Below, one piece after another: positions 9,505 through 18,850 of a stretch of DNA of 64,000 bases. Within the stretch, counting starts at the first letter, position 1. Each line of letters begins with the position of its first letter. The position numbers and the translations under genes are program-made. The notes under the pieces are model-generated. The model was not told the DNA's origin. It did not search any database and saw only the letters and a program-made list of their open reading frames with translations. The DNA comes from Labilibaculum sp. (GTDB lineage: Bacteria; Bacteroidota; Bacteroidia; Bacteroidales; Marinifilaceae), in contig NZ_OY761461.1 of NCBI RefSeq assembly GCF_963664555.1, positions 1,550,001 through 1,614,000 on the forward strand, written 5' to 3'.

Positions 9505-10659
9505 ATGGGATTATTGAGCAGAATGTATTTGTTGCAATTTATATTACTGATTGTCACAACATCGATGAATTATTCTCCGGTTTTGGGGCAGAAATTGATA
9601 GATCATGAACAAACTTTGAAAGAAATAATTAAAGTGAATGATTATTTCATGGAAAAATACAGTGATTATAAAGCACCATCGAATGTGGGGCGGGAAAGAC
9701 CAAGCAATATTTGGACGAGAGGGGTGTATTATGAAGGATTAATGTCCTTGTATTCAATATTGCCGGAAGAAAAATTGTATGATTATGCTTATCAATGGTC
9801 CGATTTTCATAAGTGGGGGTTTAGAAACGGTACAACCACCAGAAATGCAGATGATTATTGTGCCGGTCAAACCTATATCGATTTGTATCGATTATCTAAT
9901 GACGCAAAATACCTTCGAAAGGTAAAAGCAAATTTAGATATGTTGGTGAATACACCACAAAAGGATGATTGGACATGGATTGATGCTATCCAAATGGGAA
10001 TGCCGGTTTTTGCGAAGTATGGTACCACAATGAATGATGCTAAGTATTTTGATAAAATGTGGGATATGTATGCCTGCAGCAGAAATGATATTGGAGGAGG
10101 TCTTTATAACAGGGAAGATGGTTTGTGGTGGCGCGATGCGGATTTTGTTCCTCCTTATAAAGAGCCAAACGGTGAAGATTGTTATTGGTCAAGAGGCAAC
10201 GGATGGGTATATGCTGCTTTGGTAAGAGTTTTAAGTGAAATACCGAAAGATGAAAAGCATTATAAGGATTATGTGAATGATTTTATGTCCATGACAAAGG
10301 CATTGGTGAAATGCCAGAGAAAGGATGGATTTTGGAATGCGAGTTTGCACGATCCTGAAAATTATGGTGGAAAAGAGGTGACAGGTACTTCTTTATTTAT
10401 ATATGGTATGGCATGGGGAATCAATAATGGGCTGTTGTCAAAAGAAAAGTATCTGCCTGTTGTTGCAAAAGCATGGAATGCGATTGTGAAGGATGCCATT
10501 CACGAAAATGGATTTTTAGGCTATGTACAGGGCACTGGAAAAGAACCTAAAGACGGACAGCCGGTATTATACGACAGTATGCCTGATTTTGAGGATTATG
10601 GTATTGGCTGTTTTCTGTTAGCTGGGGTAGAAGTATATAAATTACAAGATTTCAAATAA
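9505..10659 (+). CDS. GH105 unsaturated rhamnogalacturonyl hydrolase
   Basis: 384 residues, the usual length for a single-domain GH105, with a signal peptide cleaved near VLGQ (residue 29). The (alpha/alpha)6 barrel carries the expected acidic residues: ADDYCAGQ around 115-122 and TWIDAIQMG with Asp160, matching the catalytic aspartate pair of the YteR family. The substrate-cleft motif WSRGNGW is at 228-234. The family hydrates and releases the unsaturated galacturonate left at the non-reducing end by rhamnogalacturonan lyases, here the PL11 encoded downstream. It is the first gene of a plus-strand operon and lies 12 nt before the CE12 gene. A signal peptide suggests periplasmic action. Confidence 0.93.
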   Translation: MGLLSRMYLLQFILLIVTTSMNYSPVLGQKLIDHEQTLKEIIKVNDYFMEKYSDYKAPSNVGRERPSNIWTRGVYYEGLMSLYSILPEEKLYDYAYQWSDFHKWGFRNGTTTRNADDYCAGQTYIDLYRLSNDAKYLRKVKANLDMLVNTPQKDDWTWIDAIQMGMPVFAKYGTTMNDAKYFDKMWDMYACSRNDIGGGLYNREDGLWWRDADFVPPYKEPNGEDCYWSRGNGWVYAALVRVLSEIPKDEKHYKDYVNDFMSMTKALVKCQRKDGFWNASLHDPENYGGKEVTGTSLFIYGMAWGINNGLLSKEKYLPVVAKAWNAIVKDAIHENGFLGYVQGTGKEPKDGQPVLYDSMPDFEDYGIGCFLLAGVEVYKLQDFK

Positions 10660-10671
10660 TCCTTTTTTAAG

Positions 10672-11883
10672 ATGAGTTTTAGAAATGTAAATAGGAAGCT
10701 CTCCGCATGTATGATCGTGGTAGTTTTAATCATGGTATTTCAGTCGTGTAGTGAAAAAGACAGCCAGTTTAAGATCATGAATCCTTTAAGCAAAGCAAAT
10801 AACGGTTTTGTTACTTTTAAAGATGTACCGGATGGAAATTACAAAGTACATGTGAGAGTCGGATCTGAAATCAGTGAAGGACATACCGTGATCAGAGGGG
10901 AATCCAGAAGAATGTTTTATACCGGAATATTCACTCAGAAAGGAGAATTTAAAGATGTTTATTTCTATATCAATAAAAGAGATACGATTATCACAGCGGG
11001 AAGGAATGTTAAAATCAAAGAAAGAGAAAAGACCAAATTAAATTGGGATAGCAATCTGACTTTTGAATTTAACGGCGGGTCTCCTCAGGTTGTTTCTATC
11101 GAAATAGCACCTTCAGATTCTGCTCTTACTGTTTTTTTATGCGGAGATTCAACTGTTGTTGATCAGGAAAACGAGCCGTGGTGTTCCTGGGGGCAGATCA
11201 TCCCTTCTTTTTTTAGTGATGATGTTTGTTTTGCTAACTATGCCGAATCCGGAGAAACTGCAAGTGGTTTTATTGCCAGAGGAAGATTAGAGAAATTATT
11301 AACGCAGGTTAAGCCTGGTGATTACATATTTGTTGAATTTGGTCATAATGATCAGAAGGAAAGAGGAGAGGGGAAAGGAGCATATTTGAATTTTACGGAT
11401 CGATTAAAAGATTTTATTGCTGCGGCTCGGGAAAAAGGAGCGAATCCTGTTTTTGTAACCCCAACTCAACGCAGAAGTTTTAACGAGGAAGGGAAAATTG
11501 GTGACACACATATGGATTACCCGGATTCGATGAGAGAACTGGCCGCCGAAGAAAATATTTCTTTGATTGATTTGCACTCTTATACGCGCACTCTTTATGA
11601 AGCCATGGGGATAGAAAATTCAGTGAATGCATTTGTTCATTATCCGGCCAATACCTTCCCAAATCAGGATACGCCTTTAAAAGACAACACTCACTTTAAT
11701 CCTTTTGGTGCTGATCAAATTGCAAAATGTGTTGTGTATGGTATGAAACAAATTCATTTGCCTTTGGTGCAGTATTTAAGAGACGATGTAAAGGATTTTA
11801 ATCCTGCAAAGCCTGACGATTTCAAGAATTTTAAATGGTATCCAACACCTTTTGCTGAAATTCAAAAACCAGACGGAAACTAA
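10672..11883 (+). CDS. Rhamnogalacturonan acetylesterase, CE12, with N-terminal beta-sandwich
   Basis: 403 residues with a lipoprotein signal (FQSCSE, cysteine near 26). Residues about 33-148 form a small beta-rich domain common in Bacteroidota CE12 proteins; residues about 152-360 form the SGNH esterase. Motifs: GDST (158-161, nucleophile Ser160), GFIARGR near 199-205, FGHND (223-227) and the catalytic DNTH (338-341). The enzyme removes acetyl esters from the rhamnogalacturonan backbone so that the lyase and hydrolases can act. The N-terminal sequence is unlike the other two CE12 domains in this locus, so the three are not recent copies. Confidence 0.9.
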   Translation: MSFRNVNRKLSACMIVVVLIMVFQSCSEKDSQFKIMNPLSKANNGFVTFKDVPDGNYKVHVRVGSEISEGHTVIRGESRRMFYTGIFTQKGEFKDVYFYINKRDTIITAGRNVKIKEREKTKLNWDSNLTFEFNGGSPQVVSIEIAPSDSALTVFLCGDSTVVDQENEPWCSWGQIIPSFFSDDVCFANYAESGETASGFIARGRLEKLLTQVKPGDYIFVEFGHNDQKERGEGKGAYLNFTDRLKDFIAAAREKGANPVFVTPTQRRSFNEEGKIGDTHMDYPDSMRELAAEENISLIDLHSYTRTLYEAMGIENSVNAFVHYPANTFPNQDTPLKDNTHFNPFGADQIAKCVVYGMKQIHLPLVQYLRDDVKDFNPAKPDDFKNFKWYPTPFAEIQKPDGN

Positions 11884-11890
11884 ACAATTT

Positions 11891-12634
11891 ATGATGTCGA
11901 AAAAAATATTCGCCTTTTTACTGGCTTTTTTATGTTTGGGTTTTGTTAAAGCTCAAAATCCGGATTGGTCTCTAATTACACCAGAATTAGCAGGAACACT
12001 GCGAATTGGAGTTGCTTCTCAAGGTACAAGTAAGTGGTTTTCGGAGTTTAAAAGCATAAAGCTGAAATCATCTGAAAAGGAAAAAAAATACATTCTGAAA
12101 GATGAGATATTGGTTAAGGGCGCTATTGAATTTTTAATTCGTCCTTTGGCTGACAGCAAAGGGGCTGTAATGAAACTATGTGGTGAAAATCTCCCTAAAG
12201 ATTTGCAACTGATATGGACTTATGGAGGAGCTGCAAATAAAGACGTTGATAGTAGCAGATGGCTTCCTGCTATTTTACCCGAAGATTGTTACCAGAATGT
12301 TTTTAGTATTGAGGGGAATTCATTTACTCTTTATTATGGAAACAGCCGTAAGCTTAAAATTATCGAAGGATTAACACCTCCTGGAGGTACATTGAGATTG
12401 GCAGATGCGAATGAACAGGCGAATCCAATTCAATTGCTTAAATCCGGAAAGAAAACTGTGACGCAAGTGTTGACTGCTGATCTTAAAATGGTGGACGAAC
12501 AGAATTACTATTTTTGTTTCTATTTTCTGAATCCTACGGCCGACTACAATTATTTTATGCTTCCAAAGCTTTTTGAAGAAGGAAGTTACAGGGTAAACAA
12601 AGAAACAGAATGGATGAAATCGACACCAGATTAA
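11891..12634 (+). CDS. Small exported protein resembling a lone DUF4450 beta-sandwich domain
   Basis: I place the start at 11891, 7 nt after the CE12 stop, because the signal peptide (KKIFAFLLAFLCLGFVKAQ) follows directly; a further upstream ATG at 11852 would overlap the previous gene. The mature part, about 225 residues, is beta-rich and contains WTYGGAANKDV and a LADANEQ stretch that resemble the N-terminal DUF4450 region of large Bacteroidota hydrolases. Those proteins continue into an (alpha/alpha)6 catalytic domain; here the reading frame stops at TPD, about where that domain would begin, and the next gene starts 14 nt later. No catalytic residues can be named. The role is unknown; a carbohydrate-binding or accessory function in the rhamnogalacturonan operon is inference. 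Confidence 0.55.
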   Translation: MMSKKIFAFLLAFLCLGFVKAQNPDWSLITPELAGTLRIGVASQGTSKWFSEFKSIKLKSSEKEKKYILKDEILVKGAIEFLIRPLADSKGAVMKLCGENLPKDLQLIWTYGGAANKDVDSSRWLPAILPEDCYQNVFSIEGNSFTLYYGNSRKLKIIEGLTPPGGTLRLADANEQANPIQLLKSGKKTVTQVLTADLKMVDEQNYYFCFYFLNPTADYNYFMLPKLFEEGSYRVNKETEWMKSTPD

Positions 12635-12647
12635 AAACAAAAAATAT

Positions 12648-14081
12648 ATGCGACAATTATTCCTGCTTATAGCATTACTATACGGTATCTCTTTAAAGGC
12701 CGAAACTTATAATATTAAAGATTTTGGAGCTAAGGGAGATGGTGTAACCGTTGATTCTCCTGCCATTAACAGTGCTATTGAAGAGGCGGTTCAAAATGGA
12801 GGAGGAACTATTTATATTCCTGCCGGAACATATGCTTGTTATTCCATACGATTAAAAAGTAATATCACCATTTTAATAGAATCCGGTGCTACTGTTTTAG
12901 CGGCTTTCCCTTCCGAAAAGGAAGGTTATGATATTGCTGAGCCTAATCTTGATAATCCATATCAGGACTTTGGACATAGCCACTGGAAAAATTCCTTATT
13001 TTGGGCTGTTAATGAGCACGACATAACCATTTGTGGTAATGGATTAATATATGGTGAGGGATTAACCAGAGAAGAAAGTCGGCTCCACGGAGTTGGAAAT
13101 AAAGCATTGTCGTTTAAGGAGTGTCATAACATTACCGTTAAGGATGTAGCGATGCTAAACTGCGGTCATTTTGCCATTTTAGCAACAGGAGTAGATAATT
13201 TGCACGTACTCAATCTTAAAGTAGACACCAATCGTGATGGGTTTGATATTGATTGTTGTAAAAATGTTCGTATAACCGATTGCAGTGTAAATTGCCCATG
13301 GGACGATGCCATTGTTCTAAAATCGAGTTATGCTTTGGGATATTTTAAAGATACCGAGAACGTTACTGTCAATGGTTGTTTTGTTTCTGGTTACGATAAA
13401 GGATCTGTATTGACGGCGAAGTGGGAAACCGACGAGGCTGTAGCTCCTGATCACGGTTCAAATACCGGACGTATTAAATTAGGAACCGAGTCAAGTGGAG
13501 GTTTTAAAAATATTGCTATTACCAATTGTATTTTCGAACGAAGCAGAGGTTTGGCCATTGAAGCTGTTGACGGAGGTTGGCTCGAAGATGTAGTGGTTTC
13601 GAATATTACGATGAGAAATGTGGGCAATTCTCCATTTTTCATTCGCTTGGGAGCACGTCAGCGCAGTCCGAAAGGCACTCCCGTTGGAAAGCTGCGAAGA
13701 GTTCAAATAAGTAATGTGAATGTTTACAATGCCGATTCGCAATTTTCAAATATCATAAGTGGTGTGCCTGGTCACAAGGTTGAAGAAATCTCATTCTCTA
13801 ATATCAACATTCATTTTAAAGGAGGCTGTACTGCAGAAGATGGGAAAATTGTACCTCCCGAAAGTGAGAAAACATATCCTGAACCTTGGATGTTTGGAAC
13901 AATTCCAGCCTCAGGTTTTTATGTGAGGCATGCTAAAAACATATTTTTCGAGAATATCAGATTTTATTTTGAGCAAAAGGATGCACGTCCCTTATTTGTG
14001 CTGGATGATGTGAAAAATTGCGATGTTGATCGCGTAAGAGTAGATGGCAACTTGGTAGAAAATCCATTCGAAGCTCACTAA
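12648..14081 (+). CDS. GH28-family polygalacturonase-like hydrolase (variant active site)
   Basis: 477 residues with a short signal peptide (to about residue 18, SLKAE). The right-handed beta-helix begins with NIKDFGAKGDGVTVDS, the standard family opening. The catalytic N-x-D motif is present as NRDGFDID (195-202) and the aspartate pair as WDDAIVLK (218-225). The usual GHG motif, however, is replaced: an insertion of about 20 residues follows GYDKGSVL, and TGRIKLGTESSGG stands where GHGGxxxGSExSGG is expected, so the catalytic histidine is absent from that position. In this operon it probably hydrolyses a galacturonosyl bond in a rhamnogalacturonan oligosaccharide rather than plain homogalacturonan; that specificity is inference. 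Confidence 0.85.
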   Translation: MRQLFLLIALLYGISLKAETYNIKDFGAKGDGVTVDSPAINSAIEEAVQNGGGTIYIPAGTYACYSIRLKSNITILIESGATVLAAFPSEKEGYDIAEPNLDNPYQDFGHSHWKNSLFWAVNEHDITICGNGLIYGEGLTREESRLHGVGNKALSFKECHNITVKDVAMLNCGHFAILATGVDNLHVLNLKVDTNRDGFDIDCCKNVRITDCSVNCPWDDAIVLKSSYALGYFKDTENVTVNGCFVSGYDKGSVLTAKWETDEAVAPDHGSNTGRIKLGTESSGGFKNIAITNCIFERSRGLAIEAVDGGWLEDVVVSNITMRNVGNSPFFIRLGARQRSPKGTPVGKLRRVQISNVNVYNADSQFSNIISGVPGHKVEEISFSNINIHFKGGCTAEDGKIVPPESEKTYPEPWMFGTIPASGFYVRHAKNIFFENIRFYFEQKDARPLFVLDDVKNCDVDRVRVDGNLVENPFEAH

Positions 14082-14153
14082 AAATAATATTTCAATAATC
14101 GTAAACACCATTGCAGCCTTTTAGTAAGCAGTTGCAATATAATTTTATACAAC

Positions 14154-16418
14154 ATGTTTAATTCATTAGGTTCGTTTGCAGATAAAATTCTTATTCTGAT
14201 TCTTTGTGGTGTGCTGCAATCCTGTTGCACAAAAACACCTTCCCAAATAGTAAAAGGACCAAATTACGCACCATCTATTCAAAAGGAAAATTTGGGGAGA
14301 GGATTAGTTGCCATTCATCAGGGAAATGGAGTTGTAGCGGTAAGCTGGAGATTTCTTCCAAAAGATAAAGCCGAAACACAATTTGACGTTTACTGTATCG
14401 ATAATAACGAAAAAGAGCGTAAGCTTAATAAAACTCCAATAGCCACAAGTACCTTTATTAAAGATAGCTTAGCAAATACAAAAACATCAACAACCTATGT
14501 TTTAAAAGATGCAGAAACACATCGTATGCTGGCTTCTTATGTACTCACGCCGCAAATGGCCGATCATCCATACTTATCAATTCCAATACAAGCATTTCCC
14601 GGTGACAGTTTATGGCAATACAGTCCCAACGATGCAACTGTGGCCGATTTGGATGGAGACGGAGAATTGGACATTGTACTAAAACGTGAAAATAGCGGTC
14701 ATGATAATTCGCACAACGGTGTGTGTAATGGAGGCCCGCTGCTGGAAGCTTACAAACTTGACGGAACATTTTTGTGGCGCGTTAATTTGGGAATTAATAT
14801 CCGGCAAGGTGCTCATTATACTCAAATGATGGCATACGATTTTGATGGGGATGGAAAAGCTGAAATTGCAGTTAAAACAGCAGAAGGAACTCAATTTGGA
14901 GATGGACAGGTAATTGGTGACGTAAATAAGGATGGTGTTCGTGATTATGTGGATAGGGATTCTGCTTCTCGGACTTATGGAAAAATAATGCATGGCCCTG
15001 AGTTTTTCTCCGTTATAGAAGGGGCAACAGGGAAAGAGCTGGCCAGAGCAAATTACATTTCAAGAGGGGCTCCAAATGATTTTGGTGACAGAACTGGCAA
15101 TCGTGTGGATCGTTTTTTAGGAGGAGTGGGGTATTTTGATGGAATGCGTCCGAGTATTCTAATATGTAGAGGCTATTACGAGAAAACAGTACTGGAAGCC
15201 TGGGATTACAGAGATGGGAAATTAACGCAACGCTGGCATTTTAGCACAACCGATAACAATGGAGAATACAAAAGTTTCGAAGGACAAGGAAATCATCAAT
15301 TAAGTATTGGTGATGTAAATGGAGATGGTAAAGATGAAATTACCTATGGTGCTTGTTTGATTAATGCAGATGGAACAGGTGGTTACAATACACAGCTGGG
15401 GCATGGTGATGCTTTGCATTTAACGGATATTGATATAGAACGGCCGGGACTGGAAGTTTGGGATTGTCATGAACACGTTCCGACTAAGGCCGGATCGGAA
15501 TTACGTGATGCCTGTACAGGGGAGTATATTTGGGGCATTCCTTCTTTCGAAGATGTTGGAAGAGCTATGGCTGCTGATATTGATCCAAGATTTAAAGGCT
15601 GTGAATTGTGGACAACTCATTCAGGAGGTGTTTATACAGCCAATGGAAAATTTATTACTGAAAACACTCCGTCAATTAATATGGGCATTTGGTGGGATGG
15701 TGATTTAAACCGTGAATTGCTGGATGGATCGAGTGTTACTGGCCGCGAATTTGTTGGCATCACAAAATGGACTGGGGATGGTGTAATAAATTTACCTATC
15801 CCTTTAAGTGAAGACTTAAGCGCTAACAACTGGACAAAAGGGAATCCTTGTCTTCAAGCCGACATTGTGGGAGATTGGCGTGAAGAAATTCTGGTGCGAA
15901 CAAAAGATAACAAAGAACTTCGTTTGTACATGACCAATTACAGCACTCCTTATCGTTTTCACACCTTGCTGAGTGATCATATCTACCGGCTTAGCGTGGC
16001 TGATCAAAACATAAGCTACAATCAACCTACACAACCAGGTTTTTATTTGGGATCTGATTTAGGGAAATTTTGGAACAATGAATACCGGCTTCAAAGAGGA
16101 GCTCGTTCAAAATCGGGAAAAGCCAATGATGGAAAAGCCAATGGCATGAATGCACGTTACCATGAAGCTCAACGAATTATTCTTGATACAATTACATGCT
16201 CGCAGGAAACTTACACTTTGGATGCCGGCTACGATTACGATAAGTATATTTGGACAGTAAACGAGGCAGAGATAAATTCAGACAGGTCGCTGACTCTAAA
16301 GGCGAAAGATTATTCAGCAGATCAAGCGATTAAAGTTAAGCTGCAGGTTTTTTATAAGGGATGCGTATTTGCGGATAGTATTCATGTGAGATTCACTGGA
16401 GAAAACAATACGCTTTAA
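14154..16418 (+). CDS. PL11 rhamnogalacturonan lyase
   Basis: 754 residues, longer than the usual 600-residue PL11. A lipoprotein signal (LQSCCTK, cysteines near 24-25) is followed by the conserved NLGRGLVAIHQGNGVVAVSWRF opening (split here by family convention near 46-67) and by repeated calcium-binding loops of the eight-bladed propeller: DLDGDGELDIV, DFDGDGKAEIAVK and DVNGDGKDEI. The enzyme cleaves the Rha-GalA backbone by beta-elimination and makes the unsaturated ends that the two GH105 domains remove. About 70 extra C-terminal residues, beginning near SQETYTLDAG, look like an immunoglobulin-like domain. The stretch KANDGKANGMNARYH links the catalytic part to this tail. It is fifth in the operon. 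Confidence 0.93.
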   Translation: MFNSLGSFADKILILILCGVLQSCCTKTPSQIVKGPNYAPSIQKENLGRGLVAIHQGNGVVAVSWRFLPKDKAETQFDVYCIDNNEKERKLNKTPIATSTFIKDSLANTKTSTTYVLKDAETHRMLASYVLTPQMADHPYLSIPIQAFPGDSLWQYSPNDATVADLDGDGELDIVLKRENSGHDNSHNGVCNGGPLLEAYKLDGTFLWRVNLGINIRQGAHYTQMMAYDFDGDGKAEIAVKTAEGTQFGDGQVIGDVNKDGVRDYVDRDSASRTYGKIMHGPEFFSVIEGATGKELARANYISRGAPNDFGDRTGNRVDRFLGGVGYFDGMRPSILICRGYYEKTVLEAWDYRDGKLTQRWHFSTTDNNGEYKSFEGQGNHQLSIGDVNGDGKDEITYGACLINADGTGGYNTQLGHGDALHLTDIDIERPGLEVWDCHEHVPTKAGSELRDACTGEYIWGIPSFEDVGRAMAADIDPRFKGCELWTTHSGGVYTANGKFITENTPSINMGIWWDGDLNRELLDGSSVTGREFVGITKWTGDGVINLPIPLSEDLSANNWTKGNPCLQADIVGDWREEILVRTKDNKELRLYMTNYSTPYRFHTLLSDHIYRLSVADQNISYNQPTQPGFYLGSDLGKFWNNEYRLQRGARSKSGKANDGKANGMNARYHEAQRIILDTITCSQETYTLDAGYDYDKYIWTVNEAEINSDRSLTLKAKDYSADQAIKVKLQVFYKGCVFADSIHVRFTGENNTL

Positions 16419-16547
16419 TAATTCCTGTGGGGATGCCTTACTGCAAAAGATCTTAAATACCAAAGACAGGAGTGTATCCATTTCTACCACATGATTTTCG
16501 ATCAGAGTTTTTTGTAAAACGCTCAAATACAACTAAATAATTCACCG

Positions 16548-18794
16548 ATGAAAAAATATATAAATAACTCTATTCCAGACTTTGGTATTTTTATTTTATT
16601 GATTGTTCTGCTATTTGTAGGAGAAGTGATTATGGCTCAGGCAGTAGGGCAGAATGTAGAGAATTCTAAATTTTTATTGATATCAGGTGAAAAAGTCTTA
16701 CAAGGAAATAAAATTGAAAAGGATGGAATTATTCATCATCTGAACAGTCCGATGTTCCGGATTTTTAGAACCTGCACAAAAATGTCTAAAGGAACGGTTT
16801 TAGTAGTTCCCGGAGGCGATTTTAGTTCCATATATACCAAACAGGAAGGTATCAAGGTAGCTCGTTTTCTTACTGAAAATGGGTATGATGTTGCAGTACT
16901 TGATTATCACATCGGGACAGAATCCTGCATTCAAAATTTGGCAGAGAATGATGTATTGACAGCCTGTCAGTATTTGAAAAATAATTTTGAGAAGCTTGGT
17001 TTTAGCAACTCCCCTAAGGTTATTATTGGTTTTTCTGCCGGAGCTAATCTTACAGCAAAGGCAGTCGGGAGATTGAATAAGGGCGAGCAACCTGAAAAGT
17101 TAATTCTGATTTCACCAACCGGTATGGATAAATGTATGACTGGTACTGTGTATCCGACAATTATGCCTCCCACGAATCCAGAATCTGATTTGTTTTTGCT
17201 GGTAAATGAAAACGATCAAGTTGAAAACAAAACAAGGTGTATTGATTATTACAAAACATGGATTGGTTATGATGGGCGAGCCGTGTTGAAAGTGATAAAA
17301 GACAGTACTTATTTGGCAGGAGAAAATATCAATCCAATAGCTGAAGAGTTTCAATTGAAGCATTTCATTCAAAACTCTATGGAATGTAGTAAAATGTCAG
17401 TTGAAACTGATGTGAATCCAGCAACAATACCTGCCGAGGGCTATAATAAGGGACGTTTGGCTGAAAAACTGAAATTGATAGCACACAATAAATATGATTT
17501 GATATTGATGGGCAATTCGATCATTAACAATTTTGAAAAGACACAATACCAAGAGGTGTGGAATCAGTTTTTTGCTCCAAGAAATGCTGTAAATTTGGGT
17601 TTTAGCGGGTACCGAACCGAAAATATTTTATGGAATATTCAAAAGGGAATACTTAATGGACAATCTCCCAAGGCGATTATACTCGAAGTAGGCACAAACA
17701 ACGTGGATGAAAAGCATTATCCTACCCGGCATACGGCATCGCAAGTGGCAGGAGGTATTGAAGCAATTGTAAAAGAGATTAGAACTCGTTTGCCCGAAAC
17801 TAAGATTGTGCTTTTGAGACCATTTCCAGGTAGTTACGATGGCCCCAATCCAACTTCTCATCGTGCCATTCTTGACAGATCAGCCGATCTAATTTCTAAG
17901 TTAAGTGACCGGAAGCATGTATTCTATTGTGATGTAAACCATCTGTTTCTCAATTTGGATGGTTCAATCAAGCATGAGTTGATGTCTGACTGGTTGCATC
18001 CTACGCCTCTGGGAGCAAAATTGTGGGCTCAATCAATGGAGCCATTGTTGTCGCAATTGATGAACGACAAGGTATTGGATACTGAAATTAACAGCAATAC
18101 GGCTATCGTACCGGTTTCAAAATTGGAACAAGACAGTTACAATTGGTGGGACAGACACAATGATGTGCTGGCAATTAAAGACTCAATCAATCCCGAAATT
18201 GTTTTAATCGGTAATTCGATCACTCATTTTTGGGGAGGCAAACCTGATTTAAAATACGCTGATGGCAGAGCCCGAAAATCCAATGGTCCTATTTCATGGA
18301 ACAATCTGTTTAACAAATACCGGGTTTTAAATTTGGGATTTGGCTGGGATCGCACACAGAATGTTTTGTGGCGTTTGGATCATGGAGAATTGGATGGTTT
18401 GCATCCCCGGACTGTAATCATTCATATCGGTACGAATAATACCAGTCAGACATCTAATGCCCGGGCAAATACGGTTGAAGAAATTGTGGAGGGGATTGTG
18501 GCCGTATACTCATGTGTTCGATCCAAAGTTCCTGGAGCTAAAATCATCTTAATGTCTGTTTTTCCAAGGGAAGAAAAACCTGATCATCCGAGACGACAGT
18601 TAATTAATAAAATCAATATCAAATTGGAGCAATTTGCAAAGAAAAATAGCATTAAATTAGTAGATATTGGTCCGAAATTGGTAAGTCCAGATGGAGTTTT
18701 GACAAGAGAAATGGCTCAAGATTATTGTCATCCGACAGAGAAAGGATATCAAATTTGGGCGGATACAATAAAATCGATACTTGAACAGGAGTGA
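16548..18794 (+). CDS. Triple-esterase protein: alpha/beta-hydrolase fused to two SGNH hydrolases
   Basis: 748 residues with an N-terminal signal (hydrophobic 12-30). Residues about 40-275 are an alpha/beta-hydrolase with the nucleophile elbow GFSAG (161-165, Ser163) and a strand-7 acid near NEND (220-223), but no histidine is seen at the usual C-terminal HxF position (KVIKDSTYLAG), so this domain may be impaired. Residues about 305-510 and 540-745 are two SGNH domains of the GNSI type: GNSI 322-325, GTNN 382-385 and DWLH 481-484; then GNSI 555-558, GTNN 628-631 and DYCH 725-728. Both SGNH triads look complete. Likely acts on acetyl or other ester decorations of rhamnogalacturonan. It is the last gene of the operon; a terminator follows 22 nt later. 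Confidence 0.85.
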   Translation: MKKYINNSIPDFGIFILLIVLLFVGEVIMAQAVGQNVENSKFLLISGEKVLQGNKIEKDGIIHHLNSPMFRIFRTCTKMSKGTVLVVPGGDFSSIYTKQEGIKVARFLTENGYDVAVLDYHIGTESCIQNLAENDVLTACQYLKNNFEKLGFSNSPKVIIGFSAGANLTAKAVGRLNKGEQPEKLILISPTGMDKCMTGTVYPTIMPPTNPESDLFLLVNENDQVENKTRCIDYYKTWIGYDGRAVLKVIKDSTYLAGENINPIAEEFQLKHFIQNSMECSKMSVETDVNPATIPAEGYNKGRLAEKLKLIAHNKYDLILMGNSIINNFEKTQYQEVWNQFFAPRNAVNLGFSGYRTENILWNIQKGILNGQSPKAIILEVGTNNVDEKHYPTRHTASQVAGGIEAIVKEIRTRLPETKIVLLRPFPGSYDGPNPTSHRAILDRSADLISKLSDRKHVFYCDVNHLFLNLDGSIKHELMSDWLHPTPLGAKLWAQSMEPLLSQLMNDKVLDTEINSNTAIVPVSKLEQDSYNWWDRHNDVLAIKDSINPEIVLIGNSITHFWGGKPDLKYADGRARKSNGPISWNNLFNKYRVLNLGFGWDRTQNVLWRLDHGELDGLHPRTVIIHIGTNNTSQTSNARANTVEEIVEGIVAVYSCVRSKVPGAKIILMSVFPREEKPDHPRRQLINKINIKLEQFAKKNSIKLVDIGPKLVSPDGVLTREMAQDYCHPTEKGYQIWADTIKSILEQE

Positions 18795-18816
18795 TAATTT
18801 TTTTGTTGTAAGGAAA

Positions 18817-18844
18817 AAGTAAGGGGCTTTACGGCCCCTTACTT
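18817..18844 (-). terminator. Shared terminator between convergent esterase and DUF4861 genes
   Basis: Perfect 11-bp stem (18817-18827 with 18834-18844) around a 6-nt loop, between convergent stops at 18794 and 18851. On the minus strand it is followed by a U-rich tail, so it mainly terminates the DUF4861 gene, but the stem can also stop the plus-strand operon. Confidence 0.8.
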
Positions 18845-18850
18845 ACATGC

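Noticed and set aside
11852..11890. Upstream ATG for the DUF4450-like gene
   Set aside because: It would overlap the CE12 gene by 32 nt and place 13 polar residues before a complete signal peptide that starts at 11891.
12620..12660. Frameshift joining the DUF4450-like gene to a lost catalytic domain
   Set aside because: The next gene begins 14 nt after the stop with its own signal peptide and a GH28 sequence, so no disrupted continuation is present.
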